A DNA stretch of 64,000 nt from Manis javanica (GCF_040802235.1 NC_133157.1:33559501-33623500), one strand, 5' to 3'; positions 21,548-33,114 are shown, numbered from the stretch's first letter. The notes: a model not told the origin generated them from the sequence alone. Translations and numbers: made by a program.

Positions 21548-21893
21548 TGTCTTGGTCCGTTTGGGCTGCTGTAACAAAAATACCTTAGACCTGGGGGCTT
21601 AAGCAACGAACGTTTTTATCTCATAGTTCTGGAGGCTGGAAATCCAAAATCAAGGTACAGACACATCTGGTGTCTGATGAGAGCCTGCCTCCCGGTTCGC
21701 AGATGGCTGTCTTCTCACCGCGTCCTCACACTGCAGAGGGAGCAAGGGTGCTTTTGGAGTCTCTCTTACAAGGGTACTAATCCCATTCATTCAGGCTCCA
21801 CACTCCCAAAGGCCTCACTCCTAATACCATCACACTGGGGATTAGAATTTCAATATGTGAATCTGGGGGTAAATTAACACTCAGTCCATAACA
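21548..21893 (-). mobile_element. Solo LTR, MaLR-like, antisense
   Basis: It begins TG and ends CA. Landmarks are 'tttgggctgctgtaacaaaa', 'tcatagttctggaggctgga', 'ctaataccatcacactgggg' and 'cactcagtccataaca', the reverse of common mammalian LTRs of the MaLR group. The flanks GAAGC (21543-21547) and GAAGG (21894-21898) fit a 5-bp target-site duplication with one change. No internal retroviral sequence is present. Confidence 0.75.
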
Positions 21894-22229
21894 GAAGGTA
21901 AAGGAGGCACGTGAGGAGCTACTTCTCAGGTATTGGCTTGGGGGAACTCTTGGAGGTGGCTGTCACTTTGATGGATATGCAGGAGGGGGTGCAGGTGTTG
22001 GGGAGGATGAGGGGAAAAGAGGTTGAGTTCCAGGTGCTGGGGGATGCTCACATGGAAAAGCCCAGGAGAGAGGTGGCATTTGATGGTCGTTAAGAGGTAG
22101 GCACAGGACTGCAATCCCAGAGTCATCAGCATGGAAGGGCAGCCTGGGACACACTCCAGAGGCTGAGGGGCGGGGTCACAGCTCCATCAGGGAGACTGAA
22201 ATTTAGAATGCACACATTTCAGAATGACA

Positions 22230-23024
22230 GTTGTAGGACATTTATAATTTCATTTTTACATTTAAATCTTGAATCCATTTGGAACATTTTGCATATTTGG
22301 TTTGAAGTGGGGCTCTCTTGACTGTTTTTCCAATTGGTTAATTGGTTATTCAACTACTTTTTTCAAATGAGTGTTTTCTTTATTTTTGGAATATATCAGA
22401 AATGCACAAGATACAAATTTCTGAAGGTATACAAGGGTATAAGGTGAAATTGTTTCTTTTCTACCCGTCCCCCACTGAGGTCCTCTCCCCAGAGGCAGTC
22501 ACATCTTCCCAGAGATGTGTACTCTCTATAGAATATTCATTCACCTGTACCTAAATGGCAGCATATATACTTTGCAGCAGTCTGTCTTCCCACTGAACAG
22601 TGTATCTTGGGAATCAGTACACAATGAGGGGCTTCATTCATTCTTGTCACTGATGAAGAGTATTTCACTGCAGGAGGGAACCATAAATGAATGGTCCCCT
22701 ATTAATGGACATTAAGGTTGTTTCCCATCTTTTACTATTACAATGTCATAGTAAAGAACCTTGGCATTTGTCATTTTGCCATGTATGTGAATCCAGCTGT
22801 AAGATAAATCCCAGAAATAGAACTGCTGGATCCAAAAAATATGTACACTATAAATTATGACAGATACCAATAAAATACTTTTCATGGAAGTTGGTCCATT
22901 TCTACTCTTACCCGTAATGTATGAAAGCACCTATTTCTCCAGTGTACTCTTTTTCTTAATGTTACTTACTGTAATTTTAATTTACAGTCTTCTTTTGAGC
23001 CAAGTTGAGCACTTTTCATATATT
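22230..23024 (-). mobile_element. Old L1 (L1M type), antisense, left part
   Basis: 'ccatttggaacattttgcat', 'gttttccaattggttaatt'-type text, 'ccagaaatagaactgctgga' and 'cctttgcctattcagatgag' (the last beyond the tRNA insertion) are landmarks of old L1 3' ends in reverse. The L1 resumes at 23110 after a tRNA retropseudogene and again after 23830. Confidence 0.65.
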
Positions 23025-23038
23025 TAAGAACCATTTCC
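23025..23038 (+). repeat. Target-site duplication, left copy
   Basis: TAAGAACCATTTCC, identical to 23096-23109. It is preceded by TATT, so TTT/AAGAA fits an L1 endonuclease nick. Confidence 0.85.
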
Positions 23039-23042
23039 AGTT

Positions 23043-23095
23043 GCTTCCTTAGCACAGTAGGCAGTGCATCAGTCTCATAATCTGAAGGTCCTGAG
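23043..23095 (+). pseudogene. Truncated tRNA-Met(CAT) retropseudogene without tail
   Basis: 53 bases match elongator tRNA-Met from its first base through the D arm, anticodon arm (CTCATAA, anticodon CAT at 23075-23077) and variable loop into the 5' strand of the T stem (CTGAG). The 3' half of the T arm, the acceptor 3' strand and CCA are missing. Four differences from the usual mammalian gene are C/T or G/A changes. It is flanked directly by a 14-bp duplication and has no poly(A). It cannot fold as a tRNA. The known family is the 'tailless' retropseudogenes moved by L1. Confidence 0.9.
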
Positions 23096-23109
23096 TAAGA
23101 ACCATTTCC
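23096..23109 (+). repeat. Target-site duplication, right copy
   Basis: TAAGAACCATTTCC, identical to 23025-23038. The T at 23096 could belong to the tRNA (GAGT), making the duplication 13 or 14 bp. Confidence 0.85.
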
Positions 23110-23324
23110 TTTTCTATGAACTATCTCTTGATACCCTTTGCCTATTCAGATGAGCTGGGTATCTTGGTCTTAGTGATTTCTAGGTGCTATTGAGGAATTT
23201 AGCCCTTTGTCTATAATAGGAGTTGCAAATATGGTCTTTCCCCAGTTTGTTGTCTTATGATTTTGTTAATTATTTTTAATGCAGAAGTTTTTTATTCTAT
23301 GGCTTCTAGGTTTTGTCACACATA
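23110..23324 (-). mobile_element. Old L1, antisense, middle part
   Basis: 'tttagccctttgtctataat' and 'gttgtcttatgattttgtta' continue the old L1 interrupted by the tRNA copy. Confidence 0.6.
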
Positions 23325-23830
23325 GGGTATCATCAGCTACCTATTGCTGCATAGTGAATTATCCCCAAACATAGTGGCTTAAAGCACTATGGGGCAGGAG
23401 GGAATAAAACAGTCATTTTAGTGTTATTTCTTACAGTTCTGGAGGTTACCTGGGCTCAGCTAGAGCTTCCCATTCAGGCTCTTTCATGTCGTGTAGTCTG
23501 ATGGTGGTTGGGCTGAAGTCAGCAGAAGGCTTCTTTACTTAGGCCTGGTCGCCGATGCTGGCTGACAGCTGAGCCCTCGGCGGGGCTGCTGGCCTGAGCA
23601 TCCACATAGGACCTCTGCACGTGGCCTGGACTTCCTCACAGCCTGGAGCCTTGGCCATTCCAAGAGACAGAAAGGGAGAAACTATCAGGCTGTTTCGGTC
23701 TGAGCCTGGAAACACTGCTCTATTACTTCTGCCATATTCTATTGGTCACACAGCCCAGATTCTGGGAAGGGACAACCCACCTCTTGATAGGAATAGTATG
23801 GAAAAATTGGGGGGCCATGTTTTATAACTG
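23325..23830. mobile_element. LTR-like or DNA repeat inserted in the L1
   Basis: 'ctattgctgcatagtgaatt', 'catagtggcttaaagcacta', 'ttacagttctggaggtta' and 'ttctgccatattctattggt' are landmarks of a common mammalian interspersed repeat of LTR-like size. I cannot name the family with confidence. L1 sequence continues on both sides, so it is nested. Confidence 0.6.
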
Positions 23831-24125
23831 CCTTTTTACATAAAAAGCCTTTTTCACATTGGATTTAGTTTTAAAAATATACATATCTCATGCTTCCTAG
23901 GCCTGGTACCTCTATGGTTTAATTTTCTCCTGAAATTTTGATCCATTTTTTTTTCCAGATAGCTAGCAAGTTGTTCAACATCTTTTATGAAATAATCCAT
24001 CTTTTCCCCACTATCATATACTGAATTTGGGTCTATTTCTAAACTTCATATTCTGTTCTTTTCTGTTCAGTTACCTATCTAGTCATATGTGAAATAGTAA
24101 AGGGGTGTTGTTCTAAATCATTAAG
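23831..24125 (-). mobile_element. Old L1, antisense, right part
   Basis: 'tttttacataaaaagccttt', 'gaaattttgatccatttttt' and 'tattctgttcttttctgttc' resume the old L1 ORF2-side sequence after the nested repeat. Confidence 0.55.
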
Positions 24126-25085
24126 TGTGTGGCTATTTGTTATGCCCCAATGGTGCACTAATACAGGTGGGGATACATGTGAGGGCCCCACTGAAAGCAG
24201 GAAGTTAGGCACTTGCTGCTGGAGTAATTCCTGAGGCTTCGTGAGAGCAAGGCTGGCTCATAAGATCTGCCTCAGCCACAAACTGGCCAGGCGGTGTCAA
24301 GCAAAGGCACTTCTGTCTGACCCCTGGTTTCCAGACCATGGAATGGGGATGATCCCTCGACGTCACAGTGGCTTCAGGCGTGCACAGGAAATACTGTGCA
24401 GGAAATACTGACAGAATGGGACTGGCTATCATCTGCACCTCTTTTGCCAAGGGAAGAAAATGGGCCCGAGCCATGTCCATATCCCTGTCGGGCACTGCCT
24501 ACCTCCCCATTCCCACCGGTTTCCCTCCCTACAGCTGCGGCACCTGCCTCCCTGCTGCAAGGCCTGGAGCCCCACGCCCCTGGGGTCAGGGGATACCGAG
24601 TGCTCACAGGTCTTGGACTAGGTTCGCCTGAGGAGGGGTCTGGTCTCCCTTTGGGCATCTGTTCTGGTCATCTGGCTTCTGCCCAATCACTAAGACTTAT
24701 CCCTACCCCAACTTCTGGAATCTGGAAACTTGGCGGTCTGAGCCAACCCAGTAACCCTTCTAAGTCCTGACCACCTGTGCTGGGGGCCTGCCTCACTCTC
24801 TTTACCACTATTCCCCCCAACCCTGGCTAAAGTCCAGCCTTGGTCCCCTGGGCTGGGGCCCCACTGCAGTACTCCAGGGCTGACCTTGAAACCTAGCTGC
24901 CTCCCCACACTCAGGCCCCAAATGCAGAGGGCAGCTGCAAGCTGGGAAGCAGGGAGCAGAGCTAGCCCCTAGCCATGGTGAAGGATTGCAAGAGGCAGTG
25001 TGTAGAAAGTACCCACCAGTATTGGCTACAGTGCAGGTACCCAGAAATGCTGGTCAAATCTCTGATTCAGAATTATGTGTGACAA
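24126..25085. other. Unique sequence, nothing recognised
   Basis: No gene or firm repeat is visible. A 10-bp direct repeat (caggaaatac) occurs at 24385-24394 and 24400-24409. Confidence 0.45.
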
Positions 25086-25124
25086 GCTGCTTATTCAACA
25101 AAGGATTAATAATAATAACACTGT

Positions 25125-25340
25125 TTCAGCATACTAGTAGAGCTAACACTTAGTGAATGCCAGCTGTGTCTGTGGTGGCCATGATATGTCACCTCTTTGA
25201 ATCTTCACAGCAACCATCTGCAGTGAATGCTGTTATCTTTCCCATTTTGCATATGAGGACATTAAGGCTCTAAAAGGTTATGAAATGTGCCCCAGGCCTC
25301 ACAGGTAGTAAGTGCTGGGCTGAGCTGTAAATCTGTGCAT
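25125..25340 (-). repeat. MIR SINE, reverse, long copy
   Basis: 'gctaacacttagtgaatgcc', 'ttatctttcccattttgcat', 'atgaggacattaaggctcta' and 'cctcacaggtagtaagtgct' follow reverse MIR over its whole length. Confidence 0.85.
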
Positions 25341-25419
25341 GAAGGACTGTTAATTGTGCTCTTCCCTCCTCTTGTCCTGATCCAGCAGAGGAGTAAAGAT
25401 AGACAAATGGTGTTCCTGA

Positions 25420-25640
25420 TCTTGAGAAAGGTTCAAGGCTTAAGAAGGCTTAAGATGCTGCAAGGAGGCAGAGTAACTACCTGTCGGAAGCCAGAGAGGG
25501 CTTCTTATAGGAGCAGGCTTTGAGCTGGAGCCTGAATTGTGGGGAGGATTGGGAGAGGCAGTTGGGAGAGAAGAAGGCACTGCAGTTCAGAGCCTGGCTA
25601 TAGCAGAAGCAAAGGTCCTGAGGGGGAAAGTCTGGGCCCA
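25420..25640. repeat. Old dispersed mammalian repeat, family not named
   Basis: 'gagggcttcttataggagca', 'tgagctggagcctgaattgt' and 'gcaaaggtcctgagggg' resemble a widespread old repeat also seen at 27340-27540 in this window. Confidence 0.4.
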
Positions 25641-26334
25641 AATTGGGAGCTGCAAATGGTTCTGTTTACCTGGGAAGCTGGTATGTGTAGGGAGTGGGGC
25701 GGGGGCTAGGCTGGTGCAGTTTGCTTTCAAGTGTGATGATGGTGGGAACCCTTCTTGGTGCCCGCATCCCAACCAGCACCACGACCCGCAAATTCCTAAT
25801 GGAGACACAGCAGGGAAGCACTTGGTGACTTGAGATAGATGCCCCACTGCCAGCCCAGCCCCAGCTCTCAAAGCTCAGAGCACCCCACATGGTGCCGGAA
25901 CCCTTCACTCTGCAGGCAGACGAGGCAGGAAAGACTCCTTCCCATTCCCTGCACTGACTCCCCAGATACCCCATCCTCCCTTCAGTGTCCCCCCATCTCA
26001 GGAAAGGCCTAGTATCAGTCATGTAAGCACTAGTAAACCTAGCTTCTATCTATGAGTACCCACATCTCATTGTGCTCCCAAACTAGCTTCATGTGAAATG
26101 GAAATTCATTGAAATGTCTGGATTACATCATACATCTTAGACATAACCTTTTCCAACAAGGCTATCATCCTAAACACAGAGAAGGTGAGGGCAACGCACC
26201 TGCTCCCACCAGAGGCTGTATAAATGAGGCCTTGAACAGCATATGGAAATATAAGTAGGGCTCCTAGGAGGCCTGACAGGATGCTGCTCCTCTCTGGGCC
26301 CTGATCCCTTATTAGAGGAGGATGGACTACAGTT

Positions 26335-26645
26335 GGGATCAGCAAACTTTTTCTACCAAAGGTCCAACAGTAAATATTTTAGGCTTTGTGTGCCATCTGA
26401 TCTTTCCTGCCCTACTCAGTGCTCTTATCTGAGCCCGAAAGCAGCCGCAGATAATACACCCAAGAATGGGCATGGTGGTGTTCCAATACACCTTTATGTT
26501 TGGACGTTGAAACCTGAATTACATATAATTACATATATTCATGTGTCAAAAAATATTATTCTTTGAATTTCCTTTCTGAGCAAGTCCCATTCTTGCATGG
26601 GAGTCATACAAAATAGGTGGCCAGATTTGGCTGTGGGCCACCCCC
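26335..26645 (+). mobile_element. hAT-Charlie element (MER58-like)
   Basis: It starts 'gggatcagcaaactttttct', then 'taaatattttaggctttgtg', 'gaatgggcatggtggtgttc', and ends 'gccagatttggctgtgggcc'. The same family lies in the other orientation at 43022-43350, so the two confirm each other. The exact subfamily name is uncertain. Confidence 0.7.
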
Positions 26646-26654
26646 AGGCCTCTG

Positions 26655-26800
26655 GACTGGCGCAGAGCTTCTCGCTTTAACATGTACACAAGTGACCTGG
26701 GAGTCTTGTCAAAATGCAGATGCCGATTCAGTAGACTTGGGAGAGACCTCAGAATCTGAATTTACTACAAACTCCCAAGTGATGCAGAGGCTGCCAGCCC
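26655..26800 (+). mobile_element. hAT-Charlie fragment (MER20-like)
   Basis: 'ttaacatgtacacaagtgac', 'cttgtcaaaatgcagatgcc', 'gattcagtagacttgg' and 'ctcccaagtgatgcagaggc' match MER20 in order. It lies next to another hAT copy. Confidence 0.75.
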
Positions 26801-26939
26801 AAGAGTGCACACTGAGTAACAAGGAGCTGGAGAATCTTCCAACTCAGCCTTCTCCTGAGAGCCTAAGTGATGCCTAATTACCGATCCTGCTGTTCCCTGA
26901 AGAAACGCTTACTCAGAGGTCTGGAGGCAAGCCGACCTC

Positions 26940-27150
26940 GGCATCTTCTGTACAGCCTTCACCTCTGTCCCATGTTTTTCTTGCTTTATTTCCTTATTTG
27001 TTTGTGTGTTTCTGCTCTGTCACCTCCTGCCACTAGAACATAAGCTCCTTGAGAGCAGAGACCTTGTTACTGTTTGCTGCTGTTGTCCTACAGTCGTGAA
27101 CATGGCAGGGGTCCCACAAATATTGTTGAAGAAGTGAATGAATGATGGAG
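26940..27150 (+). repeat. L2 LINE 3' end
   Basis: 'tttgtgtgtttctgctctgt', 'ctagaacataagctccttga', 'gagcagagaccttgtta' and 'gaagtgaatgaatga' give the L2 3'-end signature. Confidence 0.8.
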
Positions 27151-27339
27151 GGTGCCTGGTTGGCCTCCCTTGCTTCTCATCCCTGCTGGGACTATCACCA
27201 CCTAGTGGGCACTTTTGGGTACTGCGGGGTGGGGGAGAAAATAGGTATTTTGAGTATAACCCAGGCAGAAGGCAGAGGAGGCCACTGTGGGCAGGGAGCT
27301 GCCCCCTTCTGGTGCCCCTGTCATCTGTGTCCTTATATG

Positions 27340-27540
27340 CTGGCAAAGAGCTCTTTGGAGGAGAGCCTTCCTACAGGATACAACATTTGAGCTGAATAAT
27401 GAAAGCAATAAGGTTTGAAAAGGTGGGAGTGAGGGAGGGAGAAAAGGCATTCCTGGTAGAACAAACAGCATGAGCCAAGGACCGGAGGCTGGAAGGCACG
27501 GGTATGTGCTAGAAGGGAAGAGAAGGGGAACCAGCTGAGA
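27340..27540. repeat. Old dispersed mammalian repeat, family not named
   Basis: 'catttgagctgaataatgaa', 'aaaggcattcctggtagaac' and 'cagcatgagccaaggaccgg' match the same widespread repeat as 25420-25640. Confidence 0.4.
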
Positions 27541-27624
27541 TGTGCAGTGGAAAATGGAGCCAGATAATGAGGAGGGGAAGAAGCCCCAGGCAAAGGGAAC
27601 TTCCACTGAGGAGTGTTTGATCTG

Positions 27625-27800
27625 TACCAGGCTCTCCACACACATGAGTTCCTTTAATCTTTGCAGAGGCCACTCAGGTAGATTTTAAGACCTTCATCTC
27701 ATAGATGAGGAAACTGAGGCATAGTCAGTGAAGTGACTTGCCCAAGGTCACACAGCTGGTAAGGGACAGAACTGGATTTGAATGTAGATCCTCTGATTCC
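27625..27800 (-). repeat. MIR SINE, reverse
   Basis: 'catagatgaggaaactgagg', 'cttgcccaaggtcacacagc', 'tggtaagggacagaactgga' and 'tttgaatgtagatcctctga' are an excellent reverse MIR. Confidence 0.9.
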
Positions 27801-28084
27801 CTCCTCCTTGATGGGAGAGCCTGTCTCTGGTTTGTGCTTGGCGCGGGGCATGTTGGCAGGGCACACGCAGGACACTGGGGGCTGAGGTTCAGGATGCCCA
27901 GGGCCCCAAGCCCTCAGCGCCTCCTCACTAACTCAGGGCCTGACAGCCGATCCAGAAGCCTTCCTCTGCTCACCCTTACAGCCTTAGAGCCCGGGCCTGA
28001 TGGCAGGATGCCTGGATTCTTGTCTGGGCTCCTTAGTTTCTCTGGGCCACAGAGTAGAACGGCTATAATGACTTATAAATAGAC

Positions 28085-28180
28085 CTCAAATATCTTTTAC
28101 TTGCCCATTATACAGATATGGAAACTGAGGCCTGGAGAGGGAAAAGAATTTCCCTGATGATGTGTACCAAGCTAGGCTCA
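28085..28180 (-). repeat. MIR core, reverse
   Basis: 'cccattatacagatatggaa' and 'actgaggcctggagagggaa' are the MIR core. Confidence 0.7.
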
Positions 28181-28654
28181 GTGTGGCTTCCTTCCTGGCC
28201 CCTGCCTGGCTCTCATGTGGTTGCTAGAAGCTGATGCTACCATACAGAAAGGCCTGAGCCCTGACCACGGAGGGTAGCAGGGGGCCCCTTGGCAAGCACG
28301 GGCCTGGGAGATGTGCTGGAGTTTCAGTCCCCACTGCATCATGTGCCTGGGGATAGGATGCACATGTGGAGAGGCAGGCTGAGAGGAAGGAAGGGACGCT
28401 TAACAAGACATGTTCCACAGGCTTTCCAGAGGCCTGTCTCACTAGGGCAGAGGAAGGGATGAAGGCCACCAGTTCTCCAAGCAGACCTGGGTCACCCCTG
28501 GACTTCCAGCCCTGTGGCAGTCATGCATCAGCACAGGAAGCTACCTGTCCCTTTCTTAGTCCCTTGGCCTGCTCTTCTGGGGAGCAAAGGGCCTGGTCTG
28601 GGGGTCTCAGACACTGAGGAGCCATCATTACCCACACCAGGCCCAGCTCTGTGC

Positions 28655-28775
28655 AGGGCTTCAAACTATGTGATCTTTGGGAGTAGTCACTGCTATGATT
28701 CCTCAAGAAAACTGAGGCCGGGGAGGCAGAAGGACTTCCCCAAGATTACCAAGTTAGAATTGGGCCCCAAACCCA
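28655..28775 (-). repeat. MIR fragment, reverse
   Basis: 'aaaactgaggccggggaggc' then 'cccaagattaccaagttaga' follow reverse MIR. Confidence 0.6.
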
Positions 28776-30860
28776 GGTAACACCAAAGCATTGGCCACAA
28801 CACCCAGGACTCCCCTACTCCAGCACCCAACAGTGGCTCTTTTGGCCACATCCCCAGCTACTGATTTATCCAATGCCTCAGGAGATCTCCCAGAGTTTCT
28901 GCTTCAGCCAAGAGTCCATTCCCAAGACCTGAGATGCTGGCTGCAGGCCCCTGGTTTTGTGCTAATATGGCATCTGCTATACATGCCTCGTTTTTCCCCT
29001 TTCCCCTCACCACTCTTCTTACTGGCCTACCCTCCCCACAAACCAGGGCCAACGCCAGGGCAAGGACAAGGTAGGTTCCACACCTTTGGTGTAGCATCCA
29101 GACAGACACTTGGTAAACATGGTCTCTCTGAGTAAATGAACCTCTGCAAGGGTGGACACCATCCCCTTTTTTCAAATGGGAAATGGAGTTTTAGCAGGGG
29201 ACAGTAACCTGCCTGGGTCACCAGCAGGCTCCAGGCAGAGCAGTGACCTGCCCTGGCCTTTTGCTGTCCAAAGTCAGGTTCCCTCCATGGAATGCTTTTG
29301 ACAAACAAAGCTCCCCAGCAGCTACACAGCTCAAAGTCCTGCACACAGACCCAAAAGCTGGCACCTGGGTCCCTTTTCTACCTGGCAGAGGCCCATCACC
29401 CAGCTGCCAGCTGACCCCAGTGGTTTGCAAACACCTGGAATGCGCCTTGGCGGGAGAAGACCCGGAGATTACCACAGTCAGATTTCTAGGGCTTCCTAGA
29501 GTGGGAGCTCGTTACTTCTGCTGGGGATTTTTACCAGGGTCGTTTCCTTAATCCTTCTCAATGCATAGCTGGGATTAAATAATGAGCTGTAACGGCCACA
29601 GTGTGTGGTTCTGTGAGCAGGGAACAAATGCTCATTCTTCAGTAAGCCTGGCTCCTCCCTTCCCGGTGACCAGGCTCAGCGGTTGCAAAGGGGTGGGTGT
29701 GTGGGGAGTGGGATCCAAGCCTGGAAGAGCAGCAGAGCTCACAGAGGGCCAGGGCCCAGCACCCCCATTATACAGATGAAGCCACGGAGGCCTAGGGAGG
29801 CTGTGAGGTTGGGGCAGCACAATTCCACATGCAGACTGAAGTGCAGGCGCAGGAGGGCAGAGCCAAGGAGAGGGGGCCACATCCCAGGAACCCCAGGCCG
29901 GCCATTGGGAGTCCCAGGGTCTCAGAGCAGGGCCATTCCCACTGGGAAGGTTCCCTGCGGGAGAAGAGGTTGTGTGGCACTGGACAGGCTTTGTTCTAGT
30001 AGGTAGGGAAGCTGCAGAGGAGGATGGGCTGAATCAGGGAAACAGCAGGAGTAAAAGCTTGAGGGCTGTATCCTCAGTTGGCTCCCCAGTAGCAGGCGCA
30101 TCACTGAAGACTTTTTTGCAGGTGATTTACCCTGGAAGTGCTCCCAGAATGAGCCAGAAAAGGAACGGGACACAAAGAGGGAAGGGAATATAAATGGTGC
30201 CCTTTCTGGCTAATCCTGCAGAGGGTAGCTTCATTCTGATCCCGTGGGGGCCTCTGGAGTATAATGTACTTCTCAGCGTTGCCAGAAACTCCAGGCAAGG
30301 GACCTGGGCTTCCACACTCCCTGTACCCTGTCAGTCAGCACCATCCAAGGAGATCTGGGGTGAGAACAACTTCCTGGAGGAGGAGGTGTGGCCTTGCTGT
30401 GTGCTGTGGAACAGGACACTCAGGCTCTGCTGGGGAAGAGGGCTTGAGCGATACCCGAGAGCTCAGGCACACTGCTGGAAGGCCAAGGAGCCGAGGCCCC
30501 ATCTCAGGACGGGCCAAGGAGGACCATGGACATCGGAGAATCGGGTCAGCTTCCTGCAGGCTCAAGGGAAGTTCACTCAACTATTTCAGCAGAAGTCCCA
30601 TAAACCACCTTAGGAAATCCCACTGTCATCTGATGCTGTTTGGAGCCAAAACCCTGAAGTGTGACGAGGAGGGACAAGTAGCTCAGGTGAGAGGCAGAAC
30701 TGTCTTATTCAGAAATGAGTCACAGGCCTGACTTGGGCCCCAAAAGGCTGCACCAACAGGAGACTGGGGCATGAGACCTGAGCTGCATTTGTATTAGAGG
30801 CAACTCCTACTCCTATAGTTGATGCCACTTCCCTTCTCTCCTCCCTCCCAGGAGGCTCTG
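28776..30860. other. Mostly unique sequence with small MIR pieces
   Basis: Short MIR-like cores occur near 29150-29230 ('tttcaaatgggaaatggagt') and 29755-29800 ('cccccattatacagatgaag'). The rest has no repeat or gene I can recognise, although overlapping ORFs of 80-155 codons occur in this G+C-rich stretch. Confidence 0.45.
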
Positions 30861-30869
30861 CCTGGACCT

Positions 30870-31060
30870 CCTGGCCTACAGCCTCCTCTCCTTCAGTCTA
30901 GTCTCCTGGAGCTGCCGGAGGGTCCCCTCTAAAAACCATATCTGGTCCAGTCCTTTCCCCACCTGGCACCTTCCATAGCTCCCTATTGCCCCAGGGAGAA
31001 AGACCAAAGCCTCGGTGTTCTCCCCAGTCCTCTGATGAAGATGCTTCATCTGCACGCAGG
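30870..31060 (+). repeat. L2-like LINE fragment
   Basis: 'ctaaaaaccatatctggtcc' and 'catagctccctattgcccca' resemble L2 internal sequence. The match is weak. Confidence 0.4.
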
Positions 31061-31539
31061 GTCTGAAAGCAGCAAGTCGGGGCAGAAATCAGGAGTCCCA
31101 GCAGCTTCCCAGAGCCTGCAGGGCACGGCAGGCAACAGTCCAGCTGTCTGAGAGGAGGGGAGAGCTGCTCCGATGGCCCCAGACCTCCCTCCCAGCTCTG
31201 GCTTTGCCTCTGTCATTAATTTATGGAAAGCATCCAAACTGGGAGTCAACCCAGTCCTGCAAATCTCCCTAATCCCTGCTTCCACAGAGGGAGCAGCGCC
31301 CTGGAGGTCGGGCTTTCCTTACAATGATTACATTTGGTTTTATTCAGGAAAAAGCCTAAAATGAAGCATTTAAGGTCTTATTTTCCCAATCACCTGTGGA
31401 ATGAGGAGCCTCCCAGGTGGTGTTTGGTGTGGCCAGAGGGAACCTCCCAGTCCTGCAGACCCAGGAAGGTCTAGGGGAACAGAATCTAACTTATTAAAAA
31501 TGCCTCTTAGCTCTACCTTTAAGCACACCCAGAATCTGA
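31061..31539. other. Unique sequence, nothing recognised
   Basis: It lies between two L2-like fragments and shows no gene or other repeat. Confidence 0.4.
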
Positions 31540-32135
31540 CCTCTTCAGCCTATCCATGCCTCCACCCTGGTCCAAGCCACCATCGCCTCTCCACTGGTCT
31601 CCTGGCCGTCCCTGCTTCTTCCTTGCTCTGTTCCAGTCTCTTCTCACAGGAGGTCAGAGCCACGCCTGTCGCGGCTCCGAGCAGCTGTCCAACAGCTCCC
31701 ACCGCCCTCGGGGTTACTGAAGTCCAGCAGGGCCAGTCACTGCCCACATTCCCTCTGACCGCACTGCCTTTCTTCTGCTTCCCTGCTGAGAGCTCAGGGA
31801 TTCTGCACTTGCTGTTCCCTCTGCCTGGAACTTCCTTCCCTGAAGCCAACACCTTCATTTCCTACAGATCTCACTCAAAAGTCACCTTGGCAGACTTCTC
31901 TGATGGCAGCCCCTCATTCGTTCTCTACTCCCCTCACCCTGCTTTATTTATCCCCTTAACACTCACCACCAACCAATATAGCCTCATTTATTGTCTAGTT
32001 TCCCTCTCTTTTCCACCAGAAGGTAAGCTCTGAGAGCAAGGGGTTTGTTTTGCTCACTGACATACTTCCAGGACCGAGAGCAATGCTTGACACATAGCAG
32101 ATGCTCAGTAAACATTTATCAAATGAACGAATGAA
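31540..32135 (+). repeat. L2 LINE 3' part
   Basis: 'ttccctctgcctggaacttc', 'agatctcactcaaaagtcac', 'cagaaggtaagctctgagag', and the tail 'gacacatagcagatgctcag' plus 'aaatgaacgaatga' follow L2 to its 3' end. The 210-codon ORF at 31401-32033 falls mostly within it and is not a gene. Confidence 0.8.
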
Positions 32136-32504
32136 GCACATCTCTCACTTGACAGAGAGGGTGGGCAGGATCCCCCAGGATGTTCTGGGGCGTCCTCCCT
32201 GGGCACAGCCTGATGTTACCTCATGGGGAAGTCTGTCCAGGTTCTAAATGAAAGTTCCAGCAGCAGACAGCAGCTCTGATCACTCAGTAGGACTTATTTT
32301 CCGTTGGTGTAAATACCACCTCTTCCAGGGAGCACCCCCCCTTCCCTCGGCCCCTCCCAAGCCCTTTCCAACCCTCTGGGAAAGTTTGTTCTACTTACTC
32401 CTCCTCCCTGACACTTTCTCCCTTGTGGTCTGTTTAGGGTGTTGGCCAAGCTCCCCCCATGAGCATTTGAGTCATAGCCAGAGAACACCTGGAGAGCCTG
32501 CCCC

Positions 32505-32700
32505 AGCTCACGTTTACAGGGCCTCTTGGGTGGCCTCAGTCACACCCTTCTCATTTAAGCCTCATAACAACCCTCCAAGGTAGTCATTATTTTCCCCATT
32601 TTACAGATGAGGAAATTGCGGTTAGAGTCTGCAGAAGTGACTTACCCAAGCCCTACGGCAGGTGTCACAGGTGGAGTGGAGTGGGCTCCCCGCCCCAAGG
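32505..32700 (-). repeat. MIR SINE, reverse
   Basis: 'aagcctcataacaaccctcc', 'ttattttccccattttacag', 'atgaggaaattgcggttaga' and 'gtgacttacccaagccc' are reverse MIR. Confidence 0.85.
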
Positions 32701-33114
32701 CCAGGCCTGCTGCCTTCAGTCAGTGCTCGAAAAGTGTTTGGACACTGAAGGAAGGGGCAGATCCGAGTTCCAGAGCTCCTGGGTGAGCAGTGACGGTGCT
32801 GTGAATGCAGCTGGTGCCAGCCTGCTGCTGCCTGGTCCAGCCACGCTCAGCTGAGGCTGAGGTCACAGCTCTCCCAGTGTTCTGTGCGGAGAAAGAAAAG
32901 GCAGTAACTCTCCCTTGGGGTGGGAGAAGCCACCTGTGGGATGCGAAGAACCAGCATGACTGGGCCCATCCCTGGTCCTCAGCTTCTCCCTGGGCAGAGG
33001 CAAGACCCAGCAGGGTTGAATGATGCGCCAGGGCTGGGGACAGAGCCCCTGCCTGCCTCTCATTAGTCCTATCTTTGTTCTCTGATTCTACCTGGTACCT
33101 CCATAAGGGCTATA

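Noticed and set aside
23043..23095. Functional tRNA-Met gene
   Set aside because: The T arm and acceptor 3' strand are missing, so it cannot fold or be charged.
31401..32033. 210-codon ORF
   Set aside because: Mostly within an L2 LINE read out of its coding frame.
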